From the NCBI GenBank assembly GCA_905160935.1, contig CAJHZI010000423.1:3306001-3370000 (forward strand): 64,000 bases of DNA, given 5' to 3'. Below are positions 22,375 through 33,839 of this stretch, one piece after another (the first letter of the stretch is position 1; each line of letters begins with the position of its first letter). The notes beneath the pieces are model-generated. The model ran no database searches. It was not told the DNA's origin and worked only from the letters and a program-made list of their open reading frames with translations. A program made the translations under genes and the position numbers. The stretch is from Enchytraeus crypticus. Taxonomy: Eukaryota > Annelida > Clitellata > Enchytraeida > Enchytraeidae.

Positions 22375-24256
22375 TCAGGCCGGTGTAGGTTTTGGAGGCT
22401 CTGTGTTCACTTTGACGGCCTCTCCGGACCCGTTACTACCGTTGAGAGCTCCGGGACTGGCTGATTCCTTCTCAGCAAGCTAAACAATATTTTAAAAAAT
22501 TAAAAAGTTTCAGCTTCCATGATAAATCTAGGTTTAGCTCTGATGCAAGTTATAAACGATAACGTTTTGCAATAAAAGCGGGCATTTTTTGCGATCATTC
22601 TGTTTTTAATAAAAAATAGAGATTTTGTACAATTACAAAAATTAAGTAATAGGAACTGGCTTTCAATATTATGAATATGGCAGAGCTTCTAATCACTCAC
22701 GAATCTAATAAAAAAGCCAAGTGAAGTAAAGTTAATGAGTTTAAGTATTAATAGTAGGAGGCTTCAAACAAAATTGATCTGACTTCACTGATTCAATTAG
22801 GCTGTAATTAGTTCCTTCAAACAAAAGCTCTAGAACATTGCAGGAACTTTAAATAATACCAGTATTGTCGCTAGGCTAAGATTTCGAGTTATGACGTTTT
22901 GCAGTTCTACGAATAATTTTACAATAAAATCATAATTTAAGATCCCGATCTTATTGCTTGAGTAAATTAGGTATCGTAGACGATAAATGAAAATTAATAG
23001 TGATAAAAATTAAAATAAGTGATAAAAAATAGATAAAATAGTTATAAGAATCATAGTAAATAGATATACAAAATCTAATCTATAGGCCTAATAGTGTGAA
23101 GGTAATGTGGTCCAAATGTAATAAATCAAACCAACCCACTGAATAAAAATTAAAAATATCTAAACACAGCACATTTGACAACTAGTCTCAAACCCTTTCA
23201 AACACTCGAATGACTTCTAGCACTGGCTGGAGCTAGTGGCGATGTCGGTAAGATATTCGAACGCGGATCAGTATGTGCGGGGTTCAAATCCTGGGCTCGC
23301 CTGTCACTGACGTCGCTTTCGAGTGAGAAAACTGACGTTAATATTAGCCTTAGCTTTTTTTACTTAGAGATTTAAACCTTTTCCTTCATCATTTCGATGG
23401 CTTTGATGATTCTGCAGATCTCTTGCTCGAGCTGCCTGACCTTGCACTTGAGGGTTTGATTGCAGACAGAGAGCTGCTCTCGTTCTCTCCTCAGACATTC
23501 ATTAGAGGCCGTCAACTCTGCAACACGTCGCTTGGACGTCTCCAAACAACATCTCGCAGCCTTCGATCAGCAAGCAACGTGTGTCAACAGTAAAAAAGCT
23601 GGTAAATCTAAGGTTAACGTCAGTTTCCTCACTCGAATGCGATGTCAGTGACGGGTGAGCCCAGGATTTGAACCCCTCACATACTGATCCGCGATCGATA
23701 CTGATACTGATCAGTGAACTCTAAAAGTTGCTTTATGTTACACGTGTAGATACGTGACAGAAGATATGAGCTATAGCTGTCAATATAGGCCTATCGAGGA
23801 ATTTACAGAATCTACTAATCAATTTCTTTTTCTCCAGCAAAAAATGTCTGCTAACATAACACCAGCTGTAGACTTGCAAAAAGCAGTAAAAAGACCATAA
23901 ACCATCAAGCCAACGGCTAAACCATGAGAATTTCATCAAGAATCGGATATCAAAGCAGATGGGTTGCCCTACATCTTCCGTCATGAAATCATCCGTCGGG
24001 AAGTTGAGATTTTTAGCAATTTAGGCTACTACCTAATCTTATTACTGTGTCCTATAGTCATTGTAGAATAAATTAGCAATTACTGCTAGTGCCGTAGGAG
24101 ACAACTAAGCAATATTTTAGAGAAATGGGATAATACATTAGAAGCCACTTTGCCCAGTAGAAAGCTATAGCAGAGATTGCTAAAGGCATTATCTTGGCGA
24201 TGGATTAGACCAATGTGAGATAGAGTTCTCTTGAAAAGGGTGAAAAACACTATACC

Positions 24257-24315
<59 letters not shown>

Positions 24316-25391
24316 AGACAGAGAGAGACGGAAAGAGAGGAACTTTTGCTATATATTTCTAAATATTTATAGATTAAAAACAAATTGAAAGGCTAAGGAT
24401 GAATGACTGAAGGCATACTACCTCATACTTTTCTTCCAGACATCTGAACTTTTCACGTTGATCACATATTTCCTATAAACAATATCAAAGTATAATTGAA
24501 AACTTGCATGTAATTTCACGGCGCAAGTAAGTTACAAAGTTGCATTAGTAATAGCAAAGGACGAATTAATGCCATTCTATTTGATAGCAGGGAACGAATT
24601 AATGCCATTCTATTTAGGAAAATATGTTAATTACTGAGCTGAATCTTGAAAGTGCAAAACTATATCAACGTAGGCTGTACGAGTACAGGTAACTAAGAAT
24701 ATGCTAAATGGATAACGAAGCGAGAAATTAGAAACTATCTCTTAAATTATTCTTTCAATTTAGGGAGTAGAAATTCACTATTTCATGGATATGGCGACGT
24801 ATAACTTGTGCTCAATCATTAATGGGTTGATTAGAAGCTTAACTGTAGCCAGTATATGATACTATTTACTTGGAAGGGAAGTTTGACAGTCACTTAACAA
24901 TGTAACACAGAAAGATAGAATACAATGTATATCTGCCTGCCAAGTGAACAGCTTTTGCCGTCTTTGATTTTAGGTGAATTAAAAAAGTCACAAACTCTTA
25001 AAATGTAAAACCTATGAGCAGAAGCGCTAATTACAATTGCCGACGAGAAGTAGAGACTTATTAGTATACATTTATTTCTTTTATTTGTCTAAACTTTTCA
25101 ATTTAGTCATCAAAAAGCGTGCGGATCTAAACTATAATCCTCGGCTACGTAGTAGTACATGAATTGTAATTTTTTGTGTGAGCTCTCTATTTTTAAAATT
25201 GATTGATCTAAATACTTGATTTGAAATTACTCAATGATCCGTAAACTATAGGTTTACGGATCATTGAGTAGTTAAAAGTGAACCAAATGATACGCAAAAG
25301 TCTTAATATCACTACTTACAATTTTCAATGCTTGAATATCCTTCGAACGTTCCTCAGCTTTATTATTACCTGCGTTACTGGTACCCTCCAT
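22375..25391 (-). CDS. Gene B: small coiled-coil protein, paralogue of gene A
   Basis: Family not recognised. Proposed minus-strand exons are 25320-25391 (ATG, 24 codons), 24422-24472 (17 codons), 23378-23560 (61 codons) and 22375-22479 (34 codons plus stop). All are phase 0, giving 136 residues. Exon 1 has a strong donor (GTAAGT). Exons 2 and 3 have the same lengths as in gene A and align without gaps. The protein is a charged coiled coil with about eight cysteines and a low-complexity Ser/Gly/Asn/Pro tail (SPGALNGSNGSGEA, EPPKPTPA). The exon 3 donor (AAG/GTTTAA) is weak; reading through it adds one Val and stops, giving a 103-residue form. The exon 4 acceptor (TTTAAAATATTGTTTAG) is adequate, and the exon is a GC-rich island, which supports it. 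The function is unknown. Confidence 0.72.
23222..23362 (+). repeat. tRNA-derived SINE, family A, beside the gene B exon 3 donor
   Basis: A well-preserved copy: GATGTCGGTAAGATATTCGA, GGGGTTCAAATCCTGGGCTC and CTTTCGAGTGAGAAAACTGA. It is antisense to gene B, and its 3' end lies about 15 bp from the splice donor at 23377. Confidence 0.88.
23600..23705 (-). repeat. tRNA-derived SINE, family A (truncated)
   Basis: Sense to gene B, in intron 2 about 40 bp upstream of the exon 3 acceptor. The A-box end is replaced by a GATACTGATACTGATC repeat. Confidence 0.8.
24258..24310. repeat. (GA)n microsatellite
   Basis: A pure GA tract of about 50 bp in gene B intron 2, followed by degenerate GGGAGACAGAGAGAGACGG. 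No retroposon body is seen beside it. Confidence 0.97.
25228..25270. repeat. Perfect 19-bp hairpin
   Basis: The arms TACTCAATGATCCGTAAAC (25228-25246) and its exact reverse complement (25252-25270) flank a 5-nt loop TATAG. It lies in gene B intron 1, 50 bp from the exon 1 donor. Confidence 0.95.
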
Positions 25392-25564
25392 ATTTAGAGC
25401 TTCTCATATATATGGGTCGCTTAGGCAAATAATAATCAAAATGTTAGAATGTTATTTAATTTTTGTTTAGTTTTACACGAATTATTTTTGAGCGCCTGCT
25501 GATGGAATGAGACGGTTGTATCTTTATGTTTCTTGTTTATGTTTTTTTGTTCAAGTATTGCGTG

Positions 25565-25762
25565 TTAAATTTTAACTAACGTCATTTCTACAACGATCAA
25601 GCGTTTGCTGGGTGAGATCTTAATGTACAAAAACGTAATGTTACCTTCGGCTCTAAATTCTATGTCATTTTTGAAGTCTTCTTCGGTTCTACTAGGCGTC
25701 ACTTTGTGGACACTGGAGTAGTCCATCCAACCCTCTTCTTCCTTCCACTGATCTCGATTCAT
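25565..25762 (-). CDS. Possible 65-residue ORF or exon upstream of gene B
   Basis: The reading frame starts with ATG and reads MNRDQWKEEEGWMDYSSVHK, with a mixed, protein-like composition. An internal donor-like site (GAAG/GTAACA) lies near 25645. Joining it to gene B is blocked by in-frame stops at the only good acceptor near 25415, so I treat it as separate. I do not recognise it, and it may be chance. Confidence 0.28.
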   Translation of the reverse strand: MNRDQWKEEEGWMDYSSVHKVTPSRTEEDFKNDIEFRAEGNITFLYIKISPSKRLIVVEMTLVKI

Positions 25763-26552
25763 CGCTGAGTCATATACATCACCATCCGCAAGATTGAAGT
25801 TAATTTGATATCTAATATATTTAAGTCTTTATTATATTGTCCAATTAAGCTATGTTTATTTACCAGAAAAAAACTCTAATTTATTAGTTGATAATCAAGA
25901 TATAATTTTTGTATCCAAGAAAACTTATCCATTGTTATTTCTCGTGCGTGTGATACTTATTAATCTATACTGCAGTGGAATTTCAGTTGTTTAAATGTAA
26001 GCCTTTAGCAAGCTTGCTAAATAGGCCTGCTCATTATTTTGTAAACATGCATGAAAATGCCCAAAATGTGTTACTTGAATTTTTTCAATGCCATCGTCAA
26101 ATGCAACACATTTATGCTTATATCCAAAAGCATATTTGACTGCCCTTAAGCAGTCATTAAATAATTTTAGATAAAAAAATAGTATAGATTCGGTCAGATT
26201 TTAATTCTGACATCTTAACTTAAAGCTCTTGATATTTTTAATTAGCGTATATCAAGGAGGTTTTTCGATTGATTCAATAAAAATTTATTTGAGTTTCAAT
26301 ATATAAAATATTGTTGAAGTTAGCGTATTGTATCAAATAACTCATTTCAAAAGTAAAAAGTGCGTTTTTAATAAGAGAATCAAAATGAGCTAATAGTGTA
26401 AGCTTATCGTCTTTTTGATATTACAAAATGACTATCAACAAAATTTAATGTACTTATCTACCTCATTCATCCTATAGGTAAAGAACTGAATAAAAATTAT
26501 GCTTCTATGCATTTCTATCATTCAACTAATATATGCATGTATATGTTTATTC

Positions 26553-26768
26553 TCTCTCCACTTAGTGCACTGCATAATGGCAGGTCTATGACGTATCACT
26601 CCACTCTTCTCTGTCTTCATATCCACATACGAGGGGATCTTTAAATCATCTAACATACCTAATCTCTGTTTCTCTCTCTCTCTCTCTCTCTCTGCTACTC
26701 TTTCCTTCCATCCAGCCGTCTATAGCCTATTTTTGTAGACTTCTCTCTCAGAATGTGTCCTATCGGAA
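26553..26768 (-). mobile_element. 3' fragment of the RTE-like LINE
   Basis: CACTTAGTGCACTGCATAAT, CCACATACGAGGGGATCTTT and CTTCCATCCAGCCGTCTATA match the 3' region of the copy at 3237. An inserted (TC)n run lies at about 26672-26690. Confidence 0.7.
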
Positions 26769-27134
26769 TTTTTGTATTATTTCATAAATAATAACTATAA
26801 TTAATATGTGAAAATAAAATGATCGAAGCAGGAAAAGTGGAAGCCAGTACGGCGTTGACGTGGATTCAGCCAGGAATCAGTCATGTGTGTAGATAATTGG
26901 ATGCGTTTCCTGCAGCATGTTCTCAAAATATTGACTCACACAGCGCAGCGACAATAAATTCTACCGCTCTGGGATACTCTACAGCATCTATCCTCATCTT
27001 TCATTTTCCTCAATCCAGAATACTGTCTCCCAGTGGCAGATCCAAGGAAGATCTAGTATTTTTGATCAACAATGAGACTGCTTGTGACTTTTGCGCTCAC
27101 TTGTCACAAGTCGGCATCTTGCAGAAATTAATTT

Positions 27135-27400
27135 ATTGATTTATTGATTTAATGAGAACTGATTGCTTGTTGATTGTTCGCTTAATTGATCGATTGACGA
27201 AATGATCGATCTATAAATAATTCAATCGATTTGATTGATTGATCAGTAGATTAATTGATTGCTTTATTTATTGATTAACTAATTGTCTGATTAATTGACT
27301 GCAATTGCTTGAAATTTATTTATTTATCGATTGATTAAATTTATTGATTGATCAATTGATAGATTAATTAATTGATTCATTCATTCATTCAATAATTCAT
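27135..27400. repeat. Degenerate TTGATTGA region
   Basis: An imperfect TTGATTGATTTATTGA-type simple sequence with a constantly shifting unit. Confidence 0.8.
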
Positions 27401-27728
27401 TCAATGAAAAGTTGCAAATTTGCTATTTTCTTAGTTTTATTCCAAATGGGGGCTTTAAGATTAAAGATCATGCATTTCAGCTCAAGTAAGACTTGTTTAC
27501 TAAAATATTTACATAGAATAGCTAAAAGCGCCTTGTATCCAGTAGCAGGTGGTTTATAGGGATTGGGAAAGCTGCATGAAATGAGTCAATTAACAAGAAT
27601 GTCAGAGAGCTGTCGGCTATTGTGGTCATCATTTTGATCGGAATTGGTCCTTGTTGGTCAGTGGTGTGATTGCCCTGTCAATCAAAGCTGGTCAGGCGAG
27701 CAGCTCAAGCTGAACTTTCTCACTAACA

Positions 27729-27868
27729 ACTGCACTTCATAGTGCTGCACTTCATAGTACTCCACTTCATTGTACTGCACTTCATAGTACTACACTTCAT
27801 AGTATTACACTTCATAGTACTGCACTTCATAGTACTGCACTTCGTAGTACTGCACTTCATAGTACTGA
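27729..27868. repeat. 15-bp minisatellite
   Basis: About nine copies of CTGCACTTCATAGTA with single-base variants. Confidence 0.93.
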
Positions 27869-27984
27869 ACAAAGACAGACCTCAATCCTCAAAACTGATA
27901 TGTTAAAGCATTTCATAAATCATTCAGTTACCATTTCCTAAGTTCTTCTTGAAATTGAGATTCCGAATGACGACGGTTGCGTCA

Positions 27985-28130
27985 GTAATGGCTGGAGCCA
28001 GTGGCGATGTCGGTAAGATATCCGACCGCTGATCAGTATGTGCAGGTTAAAATCCTGGGCTCGCCCGTCACTGACATTGTTGTCGAGAGATGAAAATGAC
28101 GTCAACATCGACTTTTCTGCTTTATTTTTA
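27985..28130 (+). repeat. tRNA-derived SINE, family A
   Basis: A full copy starting CTGGAGCCAGTGGCGATGTC. The B-box has changed to AGGTTAAAATCC. Confidence 0.85.
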
Positions 28131-28158
28131 CAGTATTAAATTTTAATAACATTCAAAC

Positions 28159-28162
<4 letters not shown>

Positions 28163-28236
<74 letters not shown>
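28163..28236. repeat. (AT)n microsatellite
   Basis: A pure TA tract of about 74 bp, some 30 bp past the end of a family A SINE. Confidence 0.97.
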
Positions 28237-28239
<3 letters not shown>

Positions 28240-28819
28240 TATATCCAAAACCCAAAATGGAAACAGTCTTTTCCTCATTTGACCCATCATTTACCTGGCT
28301 TCGTGCACTGAGAACCCTCTAGAATTTTTATAGCAATTTTCTGAAAATGGAATAATGTCAATTTCATTTTGATTATTAACTATAGTGAGACCTTTTTCTA
28401 GTTGTCTAGCAATTTTCCTACCTGGAGTATTAACATTTAATAATTGCAGTTTAGAAGTATCAACTATCGTGTGCAAAATATAAAAGCAAAATTCCAGAAG
28501 AAGGTTGATAAATGGAGTCGGTATAATTATTAATTGAATTAATGATAATAAAAGTCGCGATCATAATTAAATAAGTAATTTTCAACCACATAAGGATAGC
28601 ATCATAGCCCGAGGCTACTATTATACTCGGAATGGCTGCACTATTTATCCTTTGCTCACTTTCGCTGCATTTAATGCATTAGTATATCCCACGCTTCAAC
28701 CCCAAACATGAATGTTATAATGACTTGAAAGAGCATCTTTCTCTTTCTCAGTGTGCAAATGTTAGATTCATCATATATAATCATAATCGGCGGAATCTAT
28801 GACCTCTGGCTATATGTAT

Positions 28820-28849
28820 ATGTTTTATATATATTTTGTATATATATAC

Positions 28850-28928
<79 letters not shown>

Positions 28929-28970
28929 CATTCATATATATATATACAATATTATATATTATATATAGGC
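28820..28970. repeat. (AT)n microsatellite with interruptions
   Basis: TA repeats broken by CG, CATG and TAGTGATACATTC. Frames across it read as Tyr-Ile runs and are not coding. Confidence 0.95.
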
Positions 28971-30014
28971 CTCCATATTCTTTTTGTATTGCATCTTGGG
29001 AATAGCTAAGAGGTTCCCCATGCTGCTATTGCTTGCTCCATTACTGACAATTTTGCCCGAATCGTAATTAATAAAACATTCTTCTCCTCAATCGGAATAT
29101 CGGCTTTCAAAATGGCGGTATATTCGTATTGGACATATTAATAAACCAGGTGTGTCTCAGTAACAAACTTCCCCTCCACTCAAATACAATACGAATAATA
29201 TACACGTCAAGGGTCGAAACGTGTCAGTCTAATCATTCCAATTTCTGCGCTCTACCTTGTAGTTTAGAAATAACTCAAACCCGAAATAAATCTTTCACTT
29301 ACTTTGTAATTATCACCGTCATATCATTTTCGCCGCCTCCTGTACATATTAGGGGCCAACCGGCAAATGGTTTCAAGCCTCATCATAATCTATTACGAGT
29401 AAGCGTAATAATGGGTTTTTGGCGATCATTTATTGCATCAGATATTGTTGTAGTGAATCTATTTCGTAAACGAAATTGGTTTATTTCAACTGGTATACAA
29501 ATATGCGCTTTGATGCTATACGGTGATAAAATGTCAGCTGTTGATCGTACTCGGCATGATTTAATCTCTAAACATAAATTTTCAAACAATTAAATTCAGC
29601 ATAGTTAGTTAGTCACAAATTTGCAGATCTCGTTAAATATTTTTAAAAATTACTAATCTTATGTATGTTCTGTAGACCAATAGGAGCCTACTTCAAAAAC
29701 ATGACTAAACTGTTTTCTTGTAATTGATCTTTAATTTTCTTATTTAACTTCAAAATTGTCAAGACAAATGCTAATTTTAATTGAATCATTTTAAAGAAAC
29801 AACATTTTATATTTTTAATCTTTCAGGAAAAAGATCCTGAAAACTTTAAATTAAACCATCCAAGCTGTAGGCATTTTTTAATTCATCAAAAGGTAGGAGC
29901 ATTAACATCAAAACCTACAATAAATGGAGAGTATTTTGTTGATTAAAAATTCATTCAAATCGAAATTCATCCACGTCGTTTTCCACTAAGAGCGTGATTC
30001 TATGCTGGTAGGTT

Positions 30015-30155
30015 ATTGACTATCTGGCTGGAGCCAGTGGCGATATCGGTAAGATATTCGATCGCGGATCAGTATGTGCGAAGTTCAAATCCCGGGCTCG
30101 TCCGTCACTCGTCCGTCGAGTGAGGATACCGACGTCAACATTAGCTTTTTACTAT
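30015..30155 (+). repeat. tRNA-derived SINE, family A
   Basis: GGCTGGAGCCAGTGGCGATA, AAGTTCAAATCCCGGGCTCG and a duplicated CGTCACTCGTCCGTCGAG segment, then GACGTCAACATTAGC. Confidence 0.85.
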
Positions 30156-30224
30156 CAGTGGAACTTGCCCATTCTGGTAGGTAGTCTTTTCAATCAAAGT
30201 GCAGTCATTTGGACAGCTATAATA

Positions 30225-30465
30225 ATAATAATAATAACACACATTATAGTGAAATGACCAACTACGTTGATATCTATCACTTTTAATACCACATGTTAAA
30301 TCCGTTAGGCAATTTTGTCCATTTTCGGTATAGCCAGTCCGAGATTTTACTCTCAGATCAGCGCGGCTGGGATTCGAACCCAGGGGGGTTCAATTCACCT
30401 TTGGGTCTGTCCTTTAATTCTTCTTGACGTTATCTACACCTCTAACCATTGCGCTATTGAGAAAT
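30225..30465 (-). repeat. tRNA-derived SINE, family V
   Basis: Minus-strand A-box-like TAGCGCAATGGTTAGAGGTG and B-box-like GGGTTCGAATCCCAGCCGCG, with the GATATCAACGTAG tail. It ends at a short (AAT)n at about 30222-30234. Confidence 0.82.
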
Positions 30466-30574
30466 TCACTATTGGTGTCTATAAATCTGAATTATCTCGA
30501 AGCCATATCTATCTAAATTTTTGTTTCTTCCTGGATCTGCATTGTACAGTTGCTTGATTAATTAGCTTTGTTGG

Positions 30575-30657
30575 CAATACGTTTACAGGGCATGCTGAAT
30601 TTACAGGGCATGCTGAGTTTACAGGGCATGCTGAGTTTACAGGGCATGCTGAGTTGT
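30575..30657. repeat. 18-bp minisatellite
   Basis: Four to five copies of TTTACAGGGCATGCTGAG. Each contains the palindrome GCATGC. Confidence 0.9.
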
Positions 30658-30969
30658 TGAGAATTTTGTTATAAGTTACTTTAATATGACGAAACTATAA
30701 TCCATAATTATTACTGTTTTTGGGCTACACTATGACGCACTAATCCATAACTATTACTGTACATGTCATTGATAAAAATGATAACCCGCTTGAAATTATA
30801 CAGTAATTCAACAGAATTTCTATTTAATAGCTCACGATTTCACAGAGGACCTGTATTTATCTTATCAGTTTTATTGACAGTATATTATAATTATGGTTTC
30901 ACAAAATGCAAGTCAGGCAAGGTATCTAATATTGTAGAAGGTGAAATTTTATTAGCATTATACATGTAA

Positions 30970-31820
30970 TAAATATATAAAATTAGAATATTCTAGAGAT
31001 TTGATTAGCACAATTGTTAAGACTCTTGAGATTTTTCGGATGATTTATAAACAAATTTACAAGATTTAAAAAATAAAAGCTTATTTAAAAACCTTGCAAT
31101 TTCATTTAGAAATCTATATAATTGCAATTTCAATGGAGAGTAAAATATTATTTTACTTTTCATTTTAAATTGCAATTTCGAAATTTATTGAATAACCGTA
31201 GTGAATAAGCTTAAAGCTTAAAATGTTTCATAGATGCAGCAAATATCGAAGTCTACCATTTTCTAAGTAAGGTGGCATCACTTTTTACAAATAGTAGAAT
31301 TATCTTCTTCCATTACTGAAGGCAACTCAGTATCTATCACAAAGGATTTACAAAAGCGAAGTATAGAAGTAGCTGACGGAGGTCTAATTGGATCGTGTCT
31401 AACTTGCTAAAGAGCAATTGTTTGTTTTAGTTGATCTCGATCATTGTGCGCAGGTTATAACACTGTAAAGTGCGTCAGAAACAATGAAGTTCGCTGAATT
31501 GTCAGCCGTAGTGGTGTATCTTTAAACACTTTTGATGCCGCCATGCTTTAGAAGATTCTAAAATTAATGGCTAATTCAGTCTAAATTGTAAGTTTAAATT
31601 CCGGGGTAAACATTTTCTTATTTAGTGGTGAAGACCTTGATGTTATATTGTTAATTAAGCTACGACTCACTTCTTAAAACTCCAAGAAAATGTAATATGC
31701 AAGAACATTTTAATTTAATCTTTCATCATTTTGCATCTTATAGAGACAATAGGTCTGTTAAATTTTTAATTCTTCTAAGTTCCAATTGTGAGTTAATAAA
31801 TCAATCAATAAGAATTTAAC
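30970..31820. other. No feature recognised
   Basis: AT-rich unique-looking sequence without a convincing reading frame, splice-bounded exon or repeat. Confidence 0.4.
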
Positions 31821-31834
31821 ATCTGACTCATAGC

Positions 31835-32395
31835 CAATGTTAGAGACGTCTTGTTTGAAACTTGTTTGCTAGATGTAAGTCAATGTTAAAGACGAGCCAA
31901 ACAGACTGTACTAATAGACAACATACTGTGCACTTACGGACAATGGTCCTTTATAAACATTTTTCTTCTAGTGATAGATAACTTAATGTTAATTAAATTA
32001 TAACCCATTCATTTCAAATACAAGACAAAGTAATGCGTTATGAAATTTCAGCTATATATAAGGGTGTTCAGCGCCCTCTTTCTTCCTTCGGCTCTTGCTA
32101 CAGCAGTGATGTAGGAGGAGTTCACGACTGAATGAAAACAGGAGCCACGAAACTCGTTTTATCATCAATGAAGGCAATATTTGCCCAAGGAAGATGTGAA
32201 AGATTGGAGCAATTAGTACCTAACAATGCCCCAACAGCAGATAACTAAATGAAAAATGCGCGATTCAATAAAACAGTTTCTACGACCGCTAGGTCGCAGC
32301 GATTAGAATGTCCAGAATTGTCTGCAAAAGAAATGTCTACTGCCAAATCTAAACCTAAATTAATGCAGCTAATTGTGTAGTAACAACAGTGTTAA
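31835..32395 (+). mobile_element. Possible solo LTR
   Basis: It has an LTR-like order of signals: a TGTTAGAGACGTC start-like word (31836), a TATA box TATATAAGG (32055), a GC-richer leader, AATAAA (about 32268) followed by CGACCGCTAGGTCGCAGCGA, and an ACA end near 32389. No internal region, primer-binding site, second LTR or clear target duplication is visible. A RNA polymerase II promoter of another kind is the alternative. Confidence 0.3.
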
Positions 32396-32769
32396 TGATG
32401 ATGATTTTTGAGCGTATGTCGCAATCATTCAACTATCATGGCTGTTGAAACGATGACAGAGATTCTTTTCAATGGAATTCGGCCGACTTCTAGGTTCTAA
32501 TCTGTCGACAATACCATTGTCGTATTTCGACTGAGAACGTCCTTAGTATCGTATGTTGAATCTGTAGAATCTCTGAAGACTTAAGGGAGTTTCACTTAAA
32601 CTGTCAACATCGGGTTTCCATGGTTGTCACCCGACCATGTACTAACTAAGAACGACGTGACTTAACTTCGTTCAGTTGACGAGCAGCTAAACCATCTGTG
32701 CTAAATCCCTCCCCTAAGTGATGAAGACGAGGATGATAATAAGAATGACATATATACATGTGTGTATGT

Positions 32770-32798
32770 ATATATTCATGTATATCATATATATATAA

Positions 32799-32858
<60 letters not shown>

Positions 32859-32875
32859 TGTATATATATAATTGT
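32770..32875. repeat. (AT)n microsatellite
   Basis: A long TA tract with AAATATATAAATA edges. Confidence 0.95.
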
Positions 32876-33129
32876 ATATACCTTAACCATCTAATACATC
32901 TACAACATAATAATAATAATAAATATTTGAATCTATACCTGAGGTAATACAAGCAAAACAAATTCTAGTAAACACTCTCTTGATTCTCTTTGCCGCTCAG
33001 ATTGATGTTGCTCTGGTTTTTATCGTTTCAAAACTTAGTGCTAGGCTATTTTTGACAGACTGAAATTCCGTTAATATGAAGACCAATGCAATATAATTTT
33101 AAATTTAAATAATTCAAATATTGGAAAAC

Positions 33130-33220
33130 ACTAATATTAATAATAATAATAATAATAATAACGATAAAAATAATAATATTATTATTATTAATATTAACAA
33201 CAATAATATTTATACTGCTA

Positions 33221-33254
<34 letters not shown>

Positions 33255-33256
33255 TT
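33130..33256. repeat. (AAT)n/(ATT)n inverted microsatellite
   Basis: An AAT array is followed by an ATT array, then a second pure ATT tract at 33220-33256. Opposite-strand arrays side by side can fold back. Confidence 0.9.
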
Positions 33257-33410
33257 AAATGCCTTTAATCGCTTCAGTAAGGAGAACTAGCACTATTACA
33301 GACGACCAGAGCGAAAAAGCTAATCTGTGGCAGCGCCTGTCCATTGCACTCCAGCGCTTAATGCTGGCTGCATTCGTGGCACATTGGCCAATGCGACCTC
33401 CCTAGTGAAT
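33257..33410 (-). repeat. Possible retroposon 3' body with (AAT)n tail
   Basis: A GC-richer segment that, on the minus strand, runs through GGCAGGCGCTG-like sequence to AAAGGCATTTAAAATAATAA and into the (AAT)n tract. The tailed layout matches the other retroposons, but no second copy is present to prove it. Confidence 0.35.
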
Positions 33411-33507
33411 TAGTTTAAACATTTCTTTTTCATCTTTCTTTTTATTAAAAATAAAGTCCTTCTTCTAGCTTATTTTTAGCCCTATGCAGGCAAGGGCATT
33501 ACAAAAT

Positions 33508-33582
33508 ATAATAATAATAGTAATAATAATAATAATAACAATAATAATAATAATAATAGTAATAATAACAATAATAATAATG
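33508..33582. repeat. (AAT)n microsatellite
   Basis: Imperfect AAT/AAC repeats. Confidence 0.93.
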
Positions 33583-33839
33583 ACTATTTCGAAGCCATTA
33601 ATTGAAATATTAAATTTTCGTACTAGCAGAGTATAAGTATCATTATACATTTATATTGATTAATCTAATATACAGAAATTAAAGTAATAGAAATTCCAGT
33701 TCACTTATGCTCCGATTTTCTTTTAAAATAATGGCTATTCGATTTTTTATGTATTTTGTATTCATTTAAACATAGATACATCAATTAAATATCAATTATT
33801 GCTTTATTATACATATATATACAACATGCATTTCGGAAT

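Noticed and set aside
22240..22464. Plus-strand frame of 74 codons
   Set aside because: It is the complement of the gene B terminal exon and its downstream sequence. The minus-strand reading has the acceptor, the phase and the stop.
28291..28476. A 61-codon minus-strand frame with a donor-like end (GCCAG/GTAAAT)
   Set aside because: The composition is protein-like, but there is no partner exon or recognisable family, and a frame of this length is common by chance here.
29129..29593. A 154-codon plus-strand frame
   Set aside because: The longest non-repeat frame outside the genes, but it has no domain, no splice context, no GC rise and no recognisable similarity. I treat it as chance.
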